64,000 bases of DNA, taken from NCBI GenBank assembly GCA_035625025.1, contig DASPQJ010000030.1, positions 1 through 64,000 of the forward strand. Direction: 5' to 3'. The notes under the pieces are model-generated. The model did no database searches, was not told the origin of the DNA, and saw only the letters and a program-made list of their open reading frames with translations. Both the position numbers and the translations under genes were made by a program. Below, in pieces: positions 1-8,333 of this stretch (position 1 is its first letter; each line of letters begins with the position of its first letter). Source of the DNA: Bog-793 sp035625025. Lineage in GTDB: Bacteria > Actinomycetota > Acidimicrobiia > Acidimicrobiales > Bog-793.

Positions 1-1
1 C

Positions 2-94
2 GAGCTCGACGTGCGCGTCGTCACCGAGGACGGCGAGCTGCTGCGTGAACTGACGCTCGATCCGACGCGGGACTATCAACGGCTGCAGGAATGA
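2..94 (+). CDS. IS481-type transposase, C-terminal tail (partial)
   Basis: Only the last 30 codons lie in the window. The peptide contains the phrases VVTEDGELLREL and LDPTRDYQ before a TGA stop. This wording is typical of the extreme C-terminus of IS481-family (integrase-core, DDE) transposases in actinobacteria; that link is from memory of the family. The catalytic residues lie before base 1. The stop is followed six bases later by a perfect inverted repeat, which fits an insertion-sequence end. A phage-type integrase tail is less likely. Confidence 0.65.
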   Translation, partial: ELDVRVVTEDGELLRELTLDPTRDYQRLQE

Positions 95-99
95 GGAAC

Positions 100-138
100 G
101 ATGTCGCGAGACAGGTGCGAACTGTGTCTCGCGACATC
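100..138. repeat. Perfect 14-bp inverted repeat next to the transposase
   Basis: GATGTCGCGAGACA at 100-113 is repeated as its exact reverse complement at 125-138, with an 11-base spacer. It sits between the transposase stop and the 3' end of the tRNA-Ser gene. It could be a terminal structure of the IS or a terminator for it. No T-tract follows, so the IS-end reading is preferred. Confidence 0.7.
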
Positions 139-145
139 ACAGGCG

Positions 146-234
146 CGGAGAGGGAGGGATTTGAACCCTCGGACCCAGTTTCCCAGGTCAACTCATTAGC
201 AGTGAGTCCGATTCGGCCGCTCTCGCACCTCTCC
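146..234 (-). tRNA. tRNA-Ser (anticodon GCT)
   Basis: Read on the minus strand, the seven-base acceptor arm GGAGAGG (5' end at 234) pairs with CCTCTCC (147-153), with discriminator G at 146. The anticodon loop holds GCT within CACTGCTAATG, reading AGC/AGU serine codons. A long variable arm and the T-loop TTCAAAT are present, as expected for a class II tRNA. CCA is not encoded. The 3' end lies only eight bases from the inverted repeat of the neighbouring IS remnant, consistent with a tRNA-adjacent insertion. Confidence 0.95.
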
Positions 235-434
235 GGGTTTCGCTCGGGCCAGCGCGTCGACCACGAGGACAACACCAAGGGTAGCCAAGTTGAGCAGGTC
301 CGGCCGCGAGTCGAGGACTTGCCTGGATTCTGAGCCGGTTATCGTCGGCACTCGCGGATTGATCGTCGCGTCGAACCCGAATACGAGGAGATCGGTCGTC
401 GAGACGCCATGAGGGTTCCGACACGGGAGGTGCG

Positions 435-3400
435 ATGACGCGTTACGGCATAGGAACCTTGCGTCGCGCAGCGCGTCGATCCGCTCGTGCAGCCGTCTGT
501 CTGGGCCTGATCACGGCACTCGCGGGTTTCGTTACCCCGGCGTCGGCAGTATCGCGCCCAGTCAACCGAGCGATTTCCTCGGTCGGGACCCTCGTTGCTG
601 TGGGGAGTGTACCGAGTCGTCCAATTGGAGCTCAGCGCGTCGGGTTGCTTGCAACCGCGCGTGTAATCTCGCTCGGAGTCGTGCTTGTTCCGCGCGATCC
701 AGTCGCGCTCAGTGCTTTCGCACAGGCCGTCTCGATGCCTCGTTCACCCCTCTATCACCGCTATCTCGCTCCAGGGAAGTTCGCGGAGAAGTTCGGTCCC
801 TCGAAGGCGGCGATAGCGGCGGTCGAACGGGAGCTGCGGACTTCTCGTCTGCGCGTCGGGAAGGTCACGGCGAACGGTCTCATCGTCCCCGTGACCGGAA
901 CTGTCGGCGAGATCGACGCTGCCTTCCGTACGCGCCTGGTCTCTTACCGTCTGATGGGAGGGATGGAGGGTTGGGCCCCAGCGACTGTGCCTCGCCTTCC
1001 CGAGCGGATCGCGCACTCGGTCTCGGCAGTGCTCGGCCTCGACAACCTCGCCGTGCCCCACGCGCTCGCGATGAGTCGACGCAACGCGCGCTCAGCAATC
1101 ACTCCGGCAGCCGTGGCTTCGGTCACGAGACCCAGGGAGCGAGAGGCGCCAGAGGCGTGCGCGGCCGCGACGGCGACGGCGCGCGCCAACGATGGCTGGA
1201 CCGAGGATGAGATCGCGCAGGCCTACGGGCTAAACGGGCTGTTCGCCTCCGGCGGTCTCGGTGAGGGACAGACGATTGCGGTGCTCGAACTCGAGCCTTT
1301 TGACCCGAGCGACCTCGTGACCTTTGACCAATGTTTCTTCGGTCCAGGTCATGCGGCCGCGATCCAGACGATCCCAGTCGACGGGTTCGATCTACACGGC
1401 TCTGGCACGGGAGAGGCGATCATCGACCTCGAGGTACTCACCGCCCTCGCACCGGAGGCGCACCTCGCCGTCTACGAGGCACCGAACACCTCGTTTGGAC
1501 CCATCGACGCCTATAACGCGATGGTGAGCGCCGACAAGGCGAACATCATCTCGACGAGTTGGGGCGCCTGCGAGACCTCGCTGCAGGTCTCTGCCCCGGA
1601 AGCCCAGCAGGTCGAGAACTACATCTTCGAAGAGGCAGCAGCCCAGGGGCAGACCGTGTTCGCTTCGTCCGGCGACACGGGATCGGACGACTGTGCCGGG
1701 ACCCAGTTCTCTTCCACGAGAGCCGAGCGGCCCTATCTCTCGGTCGACGACCCGGCGTCGCAGCCGTATGTCGTCGCGGTCGGGGGAACCTCGCTCCGTT
1801 CCGACACGTCGCCGCTTGGAGGCGACGCCGAACGTGTCTGGAACGATGGCGCCTCGGGAGGAGGGACCGGCGGCGGGATTTCCAACACCTGGGCGAGCCC
1901 CGTGTGGCAGGCGCAATCCGGTGTCCCGGGTGTCGGGAAACCGGTGGAGCGACTTGTTCCCGATGTCAGTTCGGCCGCGGACGAACAGCACGGGCTCACC
2001 TTCTACAGCACCATGTTCAAGTCATCGTCGAGCGCATCGGCACCGGCGTCCAGTTCGGGGTGGTCGACGCTCGGCGGGACGTCGATCTCCGCGCCAACGT
2101 GGGCCGCGATCATCGCGGACATCGCGTCATCGGGCGGCGCCTGTGCTTCACTCCCGGTGACCGCGGGCGGGCGCGACCTCGGTTTCGTCGCGCCTGAACT
2201 CTATGCGGTCGCCGTCTCGAGCTACGGGACGTCGTTCAACGACATCACGATCGGCGACAACGACGTGTTCGGTCTTGGGCTCGGCTACGCGGCCGGCTCC
2301 GGGTATGACCTCGCCTCTGGTCTCGGTTCTCCGAACGCCACGGACGCGTCGGGCAGTGGCGGGCTGGCGACTGCGCTGTGTGCCGTCGCCACCGCCAGCG
2401 CTGGAACCATGCCGACTCCGTCCGTGACGGGGATTACCCCCGACTACGGTCCGACGTCCGGCGGCAACGTCGTGACCCTGACGGGCACGGGCTTCGCGAC
2501 ACCAGGCGTTTCGCTCCACGTTGAGTTCGGCACTTCAGCTGCCGCGGTCGACAGTGTTTCGCCGACATCGATCACCGTCACCGCGCCTTCGTCAGCCGTC
2601 CCTCCGCGCGACCCGCCGGTGGACGCCGCCGGAGCGGTCGAGATCTCGATCACTGCCACGGACGGGTCGACAGAGGCGACGAGTCCTGCGACGGAGGTGT
2701 CGCTTTACGACTATGTCGCGGAGAACAGCTCGAACGTGACGGTGCCAAGCGTGGCGGCGATCGGCCCACCGGCGGGGAATATCCGAGGCGGCCGCCTGGT
2801 GACGATCTGGGGGAGCGGTTTCGCCGCTGGCGGCGCAACGTCGGTCAGCTTTGGCGGGGTTGCGTCACCCGATGTCAGGGTTCTGCACGCGTACGAGATC
2901 AAGGCGCGCGTTCCCGCGGAATCATCGGCAACCGCCTGCGCGAACGGAGCCGGCTTTGACCGCTCGATCGTCTGCCAGGTCCAGGTCGTCGTCACGACGC
3001 CAGAGGGCACGAGCGCGACCGCGTCGATCCGGCCTCCGCAGCTCGGCGCGGTCTTCTTCAATTCCCAGGGGGTGATCGAGCCGAGGCCGGGAAGCGAGGA
3101 GGCGCAGGCGGCGACGGAGTACGACTACGTCCCCAAGCCGAAGGTGACGCTGGTCGCGGAAGGCAAGTCATCTGGATCGCCGGTGCGCATCTTCGGATCG
3201 GGTTTCTCCGTCCTCACGTTCGACTGGGTGAACCTCGGACCGGCCTCGTCGGTCGACAGCGAACAGACGAAGATCGATTACGTCACGCCGACCTCGATCA
3301 TCGTCACGCCGACCTCCGAAGACCCGACGGGTTCCTCGTCGGCGCCGCTCGGAGGTGGCGTCTCCGTGCAGACCGCCGGGGGACTGAGCAACGTCGTCGT

Positions 3401-4274
3401 CCCCCCGCGACACGGGACGCTGAAGGTGAGACGCCTGTCGGCCCTCGGAGGTTCAACGGCGGGGGGGACAGAGCTCCGGATCAGTGGCTCCGGACTTGCC
3501 GCAGTCAGGTTCGTCGCCTTCGCGGGCAAGTTGTCGCCTCCGACGCTCGCGGTCTCTTCGCGCGCGGTCGTGACGCGGGTTTCGGGGAGCGCGCTGACAG
3601 TCCGAACTCCCGCGCACGCCGCCGGACCCGTCGACGTCCTTCCGTGCTCGGCGACGTCCTGCGCTCTCGCCGACAGCTCGACTGACACGTACGTCTACGT
3701 CGGCCCGGCGGTCCAATCGCTGGTGGCGGTGTCCCGTTTGTCGGGCCCCGCTTCTGGCGGGACCCGGTTGACGCTGTTCGGCCGGAACGCCGACGAGATC
3801 TCGGCGGTCCTGTTCGGTTCGGCCCGCTCCACTCCGGCGAGGCCAGCACCCGGCTATCCCAGGGATGATCCGTACGTTGCACAGGTACGCACGCCGCCGG
3901 GCACTGCGGGGGCCCGCGTCTCGGTCACGACCCTCGTCTCCGGCCGGCGCGGCGCTTCGCTCAAGGGGGCGACGTACCGCTTTGTGCCGAGCGCCCCGAG
4001 CCCCCCACGGTCCGTTGGAATGGTGCGCCATGGAGCGGTGGTGATCCTCCGCTGGTCGATTCCGGCAAGCGACGGAGGTTCTCCGATCACCTCGTACACC
4101 GTCGCGGCCTCGACGGTCGGTCTGCCGGCGCGCACGTGGCGCTTCAGCCCCGGGATCCACGCCGCGCGACTCGCGGGGCTAGTGCCCGACCGCTCTTACG
4201 TGTTCGCGGTCGCGGCGTGGAACGCGACACATGGGCGGGGATTGCCCGTGACCGTTCGCGCCTCTGCCGTCTAG
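435..4274 (+). CDS. Secreted sedolisin (S53) protease with IPT/TIG repeats and FN3 domain
   Basis: Predicted extracellular serine-carboxyl endopeptidase of 1279 residues. An N-terminal signal peptide (hydrophobic core about residues 20-38, ending ASA) precedes a pro-kumamolisin activation domain containing YHRYLAPGKFAEKFG. The catalytic Glu327 and Asp331 lie in GEAIIDLEV, the oxyanion Asp414 in SSGDTGSDD and the nucleophile Ser550 in GGTSISAP. A calcium-site-like YDLASGLGSPNA closes the peptidase near residue 630. After it come about five IPT/TIG immunoglobulin-like modules (residues about 658-1180) and a final fibronectin type III module. Known sedolisins are usually 500-700 residues, so the tail doubles the protein and probably mediates binding to surfaces or substrate. 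A GGAGG lies six bases before the ATG. Sedolisins act at acidic pH, which would suit an acidic niche. Confidence 0.93.
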   Translation: MTRYGIGTLRRAARRSARAAVCLGLITALAGFVTPASAVSRPVNRAISSVGTLVAVGSVPSRPIGAQRVGLLATARVISLGVVLVPRDPVALSAFAQAVSMPRSPLYHRYLAPGKFAEKFGPSKAAIAAVERELRTSRLRVGKVTANGLIVPVTGTVGEIDAAFRTRLVSYRLMGGMEGWAPATVPRLPERIAHSVSAVLGLDNLAVPHALAMSRRNARSAITPAAVASVTRPREREAPEACAAATATARANDGWTEDEIAQAYGLNGLFASGGLGEGQTIAVLELEPFDPSDLVTFDQCFFGPGHAAAIQTIPVDGFDLHGSGTGEAIIDLEVLTALAPEAHLAVYEAPNTSFGPIDAYNAMVSADKANIISTSWGACETSLQVSAPEAQQVENYIFEEAAAQGQTVFASSGDTGSDDCAGTQFSSTRAERPYLSVDDPASQPYVVAVGGTSLRSDTSPLGGDAERVWNDGASGGGTGGGISNTWASPVWQAQSGVPGVGKPVERLVPDVSSAADEQHGLTFYSTMFKSSSSASAPASSSGWSTLGGTSISAPTWAAIIADIASSGGACASLPVTAGGRDLGFVAPELYAVAVSSYGTSFNDITIGDNDVFGLGLGYAAGSGYDLASGLGSPNATDASGSGGLATALCAVATASAGTMPTPSVTGITPDYGPTSGGNVVTLTGTGFATPGVSLHVEFGTSAAAVDSVSPTSITVTAPSSAVPPRDPPVDAAGAVEISITATDGSTEATSPATEVSLYDYVAENSSNVTVPSVAAIGPPAGNIRGGRLVTIWGSGFAAGGATSVSFGGVASPDVRVLHAYEIKARVPAESSATACANGAGFDRSIVCQVQVVVTTPEGTSATASIRPPQLGAVFFNSQGVIEPRPGSEEAQAATEYDYVPKPKVTLVAEGKSSGSPVRIFGSGFSVLTFDWVNLGPASSVDSEQTKIDYVTPTSIIVTPTSEDPTGSSSAPLGGGVSVQTAGGLSNVVVPPRHGTLKVRRLSALGGSTAGGTELRISGSGLAAVRFVAFAGKLSPPTLAVSSRAVVTRVSGSALTVRTPAHAAGPVDVLPCSATSCALADSSTDTYVYVGPAVQSLVAVSRLSGPASGGTRLTLFGRNADEISAVLFGSARSTPARPAPGYPRDDPYVAQVRTPPGTAGARVSVTTLVSGRRGASLKGATYRFVPSAPSPPRSVGMVRHGAVVILRWSIPASDGGSPITSYTVAASTVGLPARTWRFSPGIHAARLAGLVPDRSYVFAVAAWNATHGRGLPVTVRASAV

Positions 4275-4518
4275 CCGGGCTGGGGCCGAGCTTCTTTTCG
4301 CCGGTGGCGCCGGGTCGCACGTGGCCCCCGCCCATCCGGGCACGCCGAGAGGCCGACCGCGTTCCTCGCGCGGACCCGCCATGCACGCGAGTACCGGCGT
4401 TGTGACCGCCCGATGGGGTCACCTGGAGCGGCGGTACACTGCCGTCGCTTCGTGACGAAACTGTGAAAGGCGTGGGCGGCACCACTTGGGCCGGTTGGAC
4501 AAGGAGGGTGAGTCTTCG

Positions 4519-5274
4519 ATGCCAGACGAGATCTGCTCCCGGGTCGTAACGGAGGTCGGTCACAACGGAGATCCGATCGAGGCGTACTTCACGAGTCCGG
4601 TCGGCGGCGAATCGACTCCCGGTGTCGTCGTCGTCCACCACATGCCGGGCTGGGACGAGTGGACGCGCACGGTCACGTTTAAGCTCGCCGTCCACGGCTT
4701 CGCGGCCGTCGCACCCCATCTCTACTCGCGTTTCGGCCCGGGTCGCTGGGACGAGCTCGCGGCCGCCGCTCAGGCACAAGGCGGGGTGCCCGACGCCCAG
4801 GTCGTGGGCGACATCGAAGGGGCCGCTGCCTTTCTGCGTTCCCAGCCCGGGGCGAGCGGCAAGGTCGGTGTGATCGGGTTCTGCTCGGGTGGTCGTCACG
4901 CCTATCTCGCGGCCTGCACGAGCACGGCGCTCGACGCCGCCGTCGACTGTTGGGGAGGACGCGTCGTGATGCCCCCCGAGGCGCTCAATCCGTTGCAGCC
5001 GGTGTCGCCGATCGAGCTGACCCGGGAGATGCACTGCCCGATTCTCGGCATCTTCGGAAATGAGGACCAGTTCCCGAGCCCGGCTGAGGTCGACCAGATC
5101 GAGGCCGAGCTAAAGCGCCACGGCAAGGAGTACGAGTTCCACCGCTACGACGGGGCGGGGCACGGTTTCTTTGCAACCGACCGTGCGTCGTACCGACCTG
5201 AGCAGGCGCTCGACGGGTGGGGGAAGGTCTTCGAGTTCTACGGAAGACGCCTCGGCGCGCCCGCGGGGCCCTGA
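4519..5274 (+). CDS. Dienelactone hydrolase family protein
   Basis: Cytoplasmic alpha/beta hydrolase of 251 residues, likely hydrolysing lactones or other esters. The Cys-Asp-His triad of the family is visible: Cys122 in GFCSGGR, Asp183 in FGNEDQFPS and His215 in GAGHGFF. An in-frame GTG-type start lies further upstream, but the ATG at 4519 follows AAGGAGG by eleven bases and gives the usual family length. It stands alone between the sedolisin gene and a gap, so its natural substrate cannot be read from context. Homologues act in chloroaromatic degradation, but nothing here supports that pathway. Confidence 0.9.
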   Translation: MPDEICSRVVTEVGHNGDPIEAYFTSPVGGESTPGVVVVHHMPGWDEWTRTVTFKLAVHGFAAVAPHLYSRFGPGRWDELAAAAQAQGGVPDAQVVGDIEGAAAFLRSQPGASGKVGVIGFCSGGRHAYLAACTSTALDAAVDCWGGRVVMPPEALNPLQPVSPIELTREMHCPILGIFGNEDQFPSPAEVDQIEAELKRHGKEYEFHRYDGAGHGFFATDRASYRPEQALDGWGKVFEFYGRRLGAPAGP

Positions 5275-5619
5275 CTGGACGCGACCCGAGACGATCGGGG
5301 CGAAACCCAGCGTCGGGACTCGCTGGCATTCCGCCGACGAAGACGGCAAGAAGCACCGGTCGATTCGGTCCTACATGTCGGTTCTTTTATCTGCTCAATC
5401 CCTGTTGCCGGGGGTCGCAGTTCACATCCTCGTGAACGGCTGCGCGCGCCACCCGGTGACCCGCAGCCTCGGGCTGAGCGCGGCGGCGACCGCCGAGTCC
5501 ACGGGGCGATCGACCAGACGGGAACGATCCCGCCGACGGACGAGAACCTTCGGCGACTGCGACGGCCGCGTCGGACCGCGCTCACCCCGCCACGTCCGGG
5601 CCGCCGTTGCCGGACGCGA
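5275..5619. other. Intergenic stretch without a recognisable gene
   Basis: Reading all six frames gives only arginine- and proline-rich translations with no family resemblance. It separates a plus-strand hydrolase from a minus-strand UspA gene that converges on it. I see no tRNA, repeat array or convincing terminator. Confidence 0.6.
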
Positions 5620-6057
5620 TCAGTGACGGACGACGACGACCGGGCAACTGGCGTGGCACACGACGTGCTCGCTCACCGACCCGACCAAAAGGCCGGCGAC
5701 CGCGCCGTGACCCCGGCAGCCGACGACGAGGAGGCTGGCCTCGTGCGACATCTCGATGAGTGTCGCCGAGGCGTGGCCTTCGACCACGACGAGTTCCAGC
5801 GGGATGTTCGGATCTTCACCGAGTGCTTCGGCGATGGTGTCCTTCTGCACGGCCCGGGCGTCCGCCTCGGGGTCGAAGTCCTCCGGGTATGGCGGCGTCC
5901 AACCCACGGTGGCGGGGAAGGCCCAGGTCGTCACCACCCGGAGTGTCGCGCCGGTCAGTTCGGCCTGGTGGGCCGCCCAGCGCAGGGCGTTGACCGACGA
6001 GGGGGTTCCGTCGACACCGACGATGACCAGGTTCGTCGTCCCGACATCCGGTGCCAT
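5620..6057 (-). CDS. Universal stress protein (UspA family)
   Basis: Single-domain UspA protein of 145 residues, the normal length. The N-terminus VIVGVDGTPSS carries the conserved Asp of the nucleotide site. The C-terminal ATP-binding motif of G-2x-G-9x-G-S type is seen in GCRGHGAVAGLLVGSVS, so it probably binds ATP. Family members are induced by stress and starvation. No clear Shine-Dalgarno precedes the ATG; instead TATACG lies about a dozen bases upstream, compatible with a leaderless transcript. The gene is alone on the minus strand. Confidence 0.92.
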   Translation of the reverse strand: MAPDVGTTNLVIVGVDGTPSSVNALRWAAHQAELTGATLRVVTTWAFPATVGWTPPYPEDFDPEADARAVQKDTIAEALGEDPNIPLELVVVEGHASATLIEMSHEASLLVVGCRGHGAVAGLLVGSVSEHVVCHASCPVVVVRH

Positions 6058-6090
6058 GCCATTACGTATACACCAGCGTGCGTCGCGGCC

Positions 6091-7140
6091 CTAGGGGCCA
6101 ACGGCCCGACCGGGTGAGGACAGCGGGTGCGCCCGAAAGAAGCTGAGCATCACCGAGTCGGCGTTGACGGCCTCCGATTGGGCGCCGAGCACCTTCGTGA
6201 TCGCGCGCGGAAGGATCGGACCGCCCGGCCACTCGTGACCCTCGCCGACGAGCGCGTACAGCTCGATCTTGGCGCCGTTCCGACAGTTCCCGTACGCCGT
6301 GAACACGACCTTTGCGGTCTTCGTCGTCTTCGGAGTGCTCGTGCACCCGTCATGGACGGCCCAGAGCCTCGCCGCGGTCGGCACGCTGTAGGTCCAGTAG
6401 GAAAAGCCATGTCCTTCGAAGGGGTCGACGGGATCGGCTGTCCCGTGGAAGGCGATCACCGGGACGGCGCGCGTCCCGGGACAGGGCGACGGAAACCGCA
6501 GGCCGCTCACCGCGGCCACGGCGGCGAAGACGGTCGGCGCGTCACAGGCGAGCTGACTGGCCATCCGGGCGCCGCCTGAAAAGCCGGATAGGTAGACCAT
6601 GGAGGAGTCGATGCAGTAGCGGCTCTCGAGCGTGATGACGAGCTGTTCCAGGAACGAGACGTCGTTAGGGGCGTTCTTCGGCGGCAGGGCGCCGGACACC
6701 AGCGGCTCGTTCGGCACGTTCCAGTCGTAGCCGGGTCCCGAAGGGATGTCGGCCTGGGGGTACGCGACGATGAACCCGTCGGTGTCCGCGGTCGCGTCCA
6801 TCCCGCTCAGCGCTTCCTGTTGTGCGGCGTCGGACTCGCTGCCATGGAGGTTGAGCACGAGCGGTACCGGCTGACGTCCTGTGTAGCGCCGCGGGACGTG
6901 AACCAGGACGATGCGTTCGTGCGAGTCGATCCTGAGCGAAAGGGAGATCGTTCCGGCCTCGGCCACTTGCGCGCAGCCGCCCCGCAGCAGGGCGGGGGCA
7001 TCACCCGATTCAGGGTCGTGGGCCATGGCCGCGGGCACGTGAGCAGGCGCCACGGCGGGGGTGCCGCCGGCGCTGGCGACGAGCGCCGCGCCGACGAGTG
7101 CCGCGGCGCAGGTCGCGCGCCGCCACAAGGCGCTCGTCAT
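6091..7140 (-). CDS. Secreted PHB depolymerase/feruloyl esterase-like hydrolase (LpqC type)
   Basis: Exported alpha/beta hydrolase of 349 residues in the poly(3-hydroxybutyrate) depolymerase/carbohydrate esterase 1 group. The start chosen at 7140 gives a classic signal peptide (charged start, hydrophobic core about residues 9-25). A longer in-frame start at 7290 would put 50 arginine-rich residues before the signal, so it was rejected. The oxyanion region LNLHGSESDA, the nucleophile elbow GFSGGARMA, the acid region HGTADPVDPFEG and a C-terminal GEGHEWPGG with the catalytic His follow the family order. The substrate could be a polyester or a feruloyl or acetyl ester; the sequence does not decide. 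It lies 33 bases upstream (in transcription order) of the UspA gene. Confidence 0.85.
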   Translation of the reverse strand: MTSALWRRATCAAALVGAALVASAGGTPAVAPAHVPAAMAHDPESGDAPALLRGGCAQVAEAGTISLSLRIDSHERIVLVHVPRRYTGRQPVPLVLNLHGSESDAAQQEALSGMDATADTDGFIVAYPQADIPSGPGYDWNVPNEPLVSGALPPKNAPNDVSFLEQLVITLESRYCIDSSMVYLSGFSGGARMASQLACDAPTVFAAVAAVSGLRFPSPCPGTRAVPVIAFHGTADPVDPFEGHGFSYWTYSVPTAARLWAVHDGCTSTPKTTKTAKVVFTAYGNCRNGAKIELYALVGEGHEWPGGPILPRAITKVLGAQSEAVNADSVMLSFFRAHPLSSPGRAVGP

Positions 7141-7445
7141 CGCCTGCCTCGGACTTCGGGCACTGCCGCGGACCTCCTGGGCGTCGCGCGACGGTCGGGC
7201 AGTCGACCCCGGGGACCCGTCAGGTCCAGCGTATGCGTTGAGCTTGCAGGGGGTGTCACGGGGACGGTGACGCGCCGCAGATCCTTTCAAGAGGCGTCCC
7301 GGCCGGAGGCGCTCCTGCGAAGCGTGTGACTGATGAATGGCGACCGCTGGGTTTGCCGTGGCGGCGCGGCTTCGAAAGTCCGGTCGCGTTTCAGGCTCGG
7401 CTCCTAAGGTCTGTACGGATGCGAGGTCGAACGGAGCGCGTATTC

Positions 7446-8333
7446 ATGGAGCCCGTGATCACAACCGAGCAGTTGAGCAAGCATTTCGGGCGCACGACCG
7501 CGCTCGACCGACTGACGCTCGAGGTGGGCCGAGGTGAGGTCTTTGGCTTCCTCGGCCCGAACGGGGCCGGCAAGACGACGACGGTGCGACTCCTCATGGG
7601 TTTGTTGAAGCCGACTTCGGGCGCTGCTCGGGTCCTCGGTCTCGACGCGTGGGAGGATCCGACGAGGCTCCACGCCCGTGTCGCCTACGTGCCGGGTGAA
7701 TTCGCGATCTGGCCGCAGCTCACGGGGGGCGAGATGCTCGAACTGCTCGGTTCGCTCCACGGATCCGCCGATATCGGGTATCGAGACGAGCTGTGCGAGC
7801 GATTCGACTTCGACCCGACGAAACGGGGGCGCTCGTACTCGAAGGGCAACCGTCAGAAGATCGCCGTCATCGCGGCGCTCATGACGCGGGCCGAGCTGTT
7901 CGTGTGCGACGAACCGACCGCCGGCCTCGACCCGCTGATGGAAGCGACGTTCCGCGACTGCATCGGCGAGGCGCGCGAGCGTGACCAGACGGTCTTTCTC
8001 TCGTCGCACGTCCTCGCCGAGGTGGAGGCGTTGTGTGATCGCATCGGCATTCTCCGGGGCGGGCGTCTCGTCGACGTCGGAACGCTCGCCGAGCTGCGCC
8101 ACCTCGAGGCCCACACGGTCGAAATCCGATTCCAAGGCGAGGTGCCCGATCTGTCGGCTGTCGAAGGTGCTTCGAACATCTCCTGGTCGGGCGAATCGGT
8201 CCGGCTCGAGGTGCGGGGGAGCACGGCGCCGCTTCTGAAGGCGATCGCGCCCTACGACGTCGTCTCCCTCGAAAGCCGGGAGCCGACCCTCGAAGAGGTC
8301 TTCCTCTCACACTACGGACCCGACGGGACGTGA
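7446..8333 (+). CDS. ABC transporter ATP-binding protein
   Basis: Nucleotide-binding subunit of 295 residues for an ABC-2 type exporter. Walker A is GPNGAGKTT and Walker B with the D-loop is FVCDEPTAGLD. The signature is YSKGNRQK instead of LSGGQ, a form also found in related drug/antibiotic exporters. An in-frame start exists at 7326, but the ATG at 7446 follows a GGAG and begins at the domain edge (MEPVITTEQLSKHFG). The stop overlaps the GTG start of the permease gene by four bases (GTGA), so the two are translationally coupled. The substrate is not evident. Confidence 0.92.
   Translation: MEPVITTEQLSKHFGRTTALDRLTLEVGRGEVFGFLGPNGAGKTTTVRLLMGLLKPTSGAARVLGLDAWEDPTRLHARVAYVPGEFAIWPQLTGGEMLELLGSLHGSADIGYRDELCERFDFDPTKRGRSYSKGNRQKIAVIAALMTRAELFVCDEPTAGLDPLMEATFRDCIGEARERDQTVFLSSHVLAEVEALCDRIGILRGGRLVDVGTLAELRHLEAHTVEIRFQGEVPDLSAVEGASNISWSGESVRLEVRGSTAPLLKAIAPYDVVSLESREPTLEEVFLSHYGPDGT

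Noticed and set aside
235..434. Possible SRP RNA next to tRNA-Ser
   Set aside because: No GGAA-type tetraloop helix or long paired rod could be drawn from this stretch.
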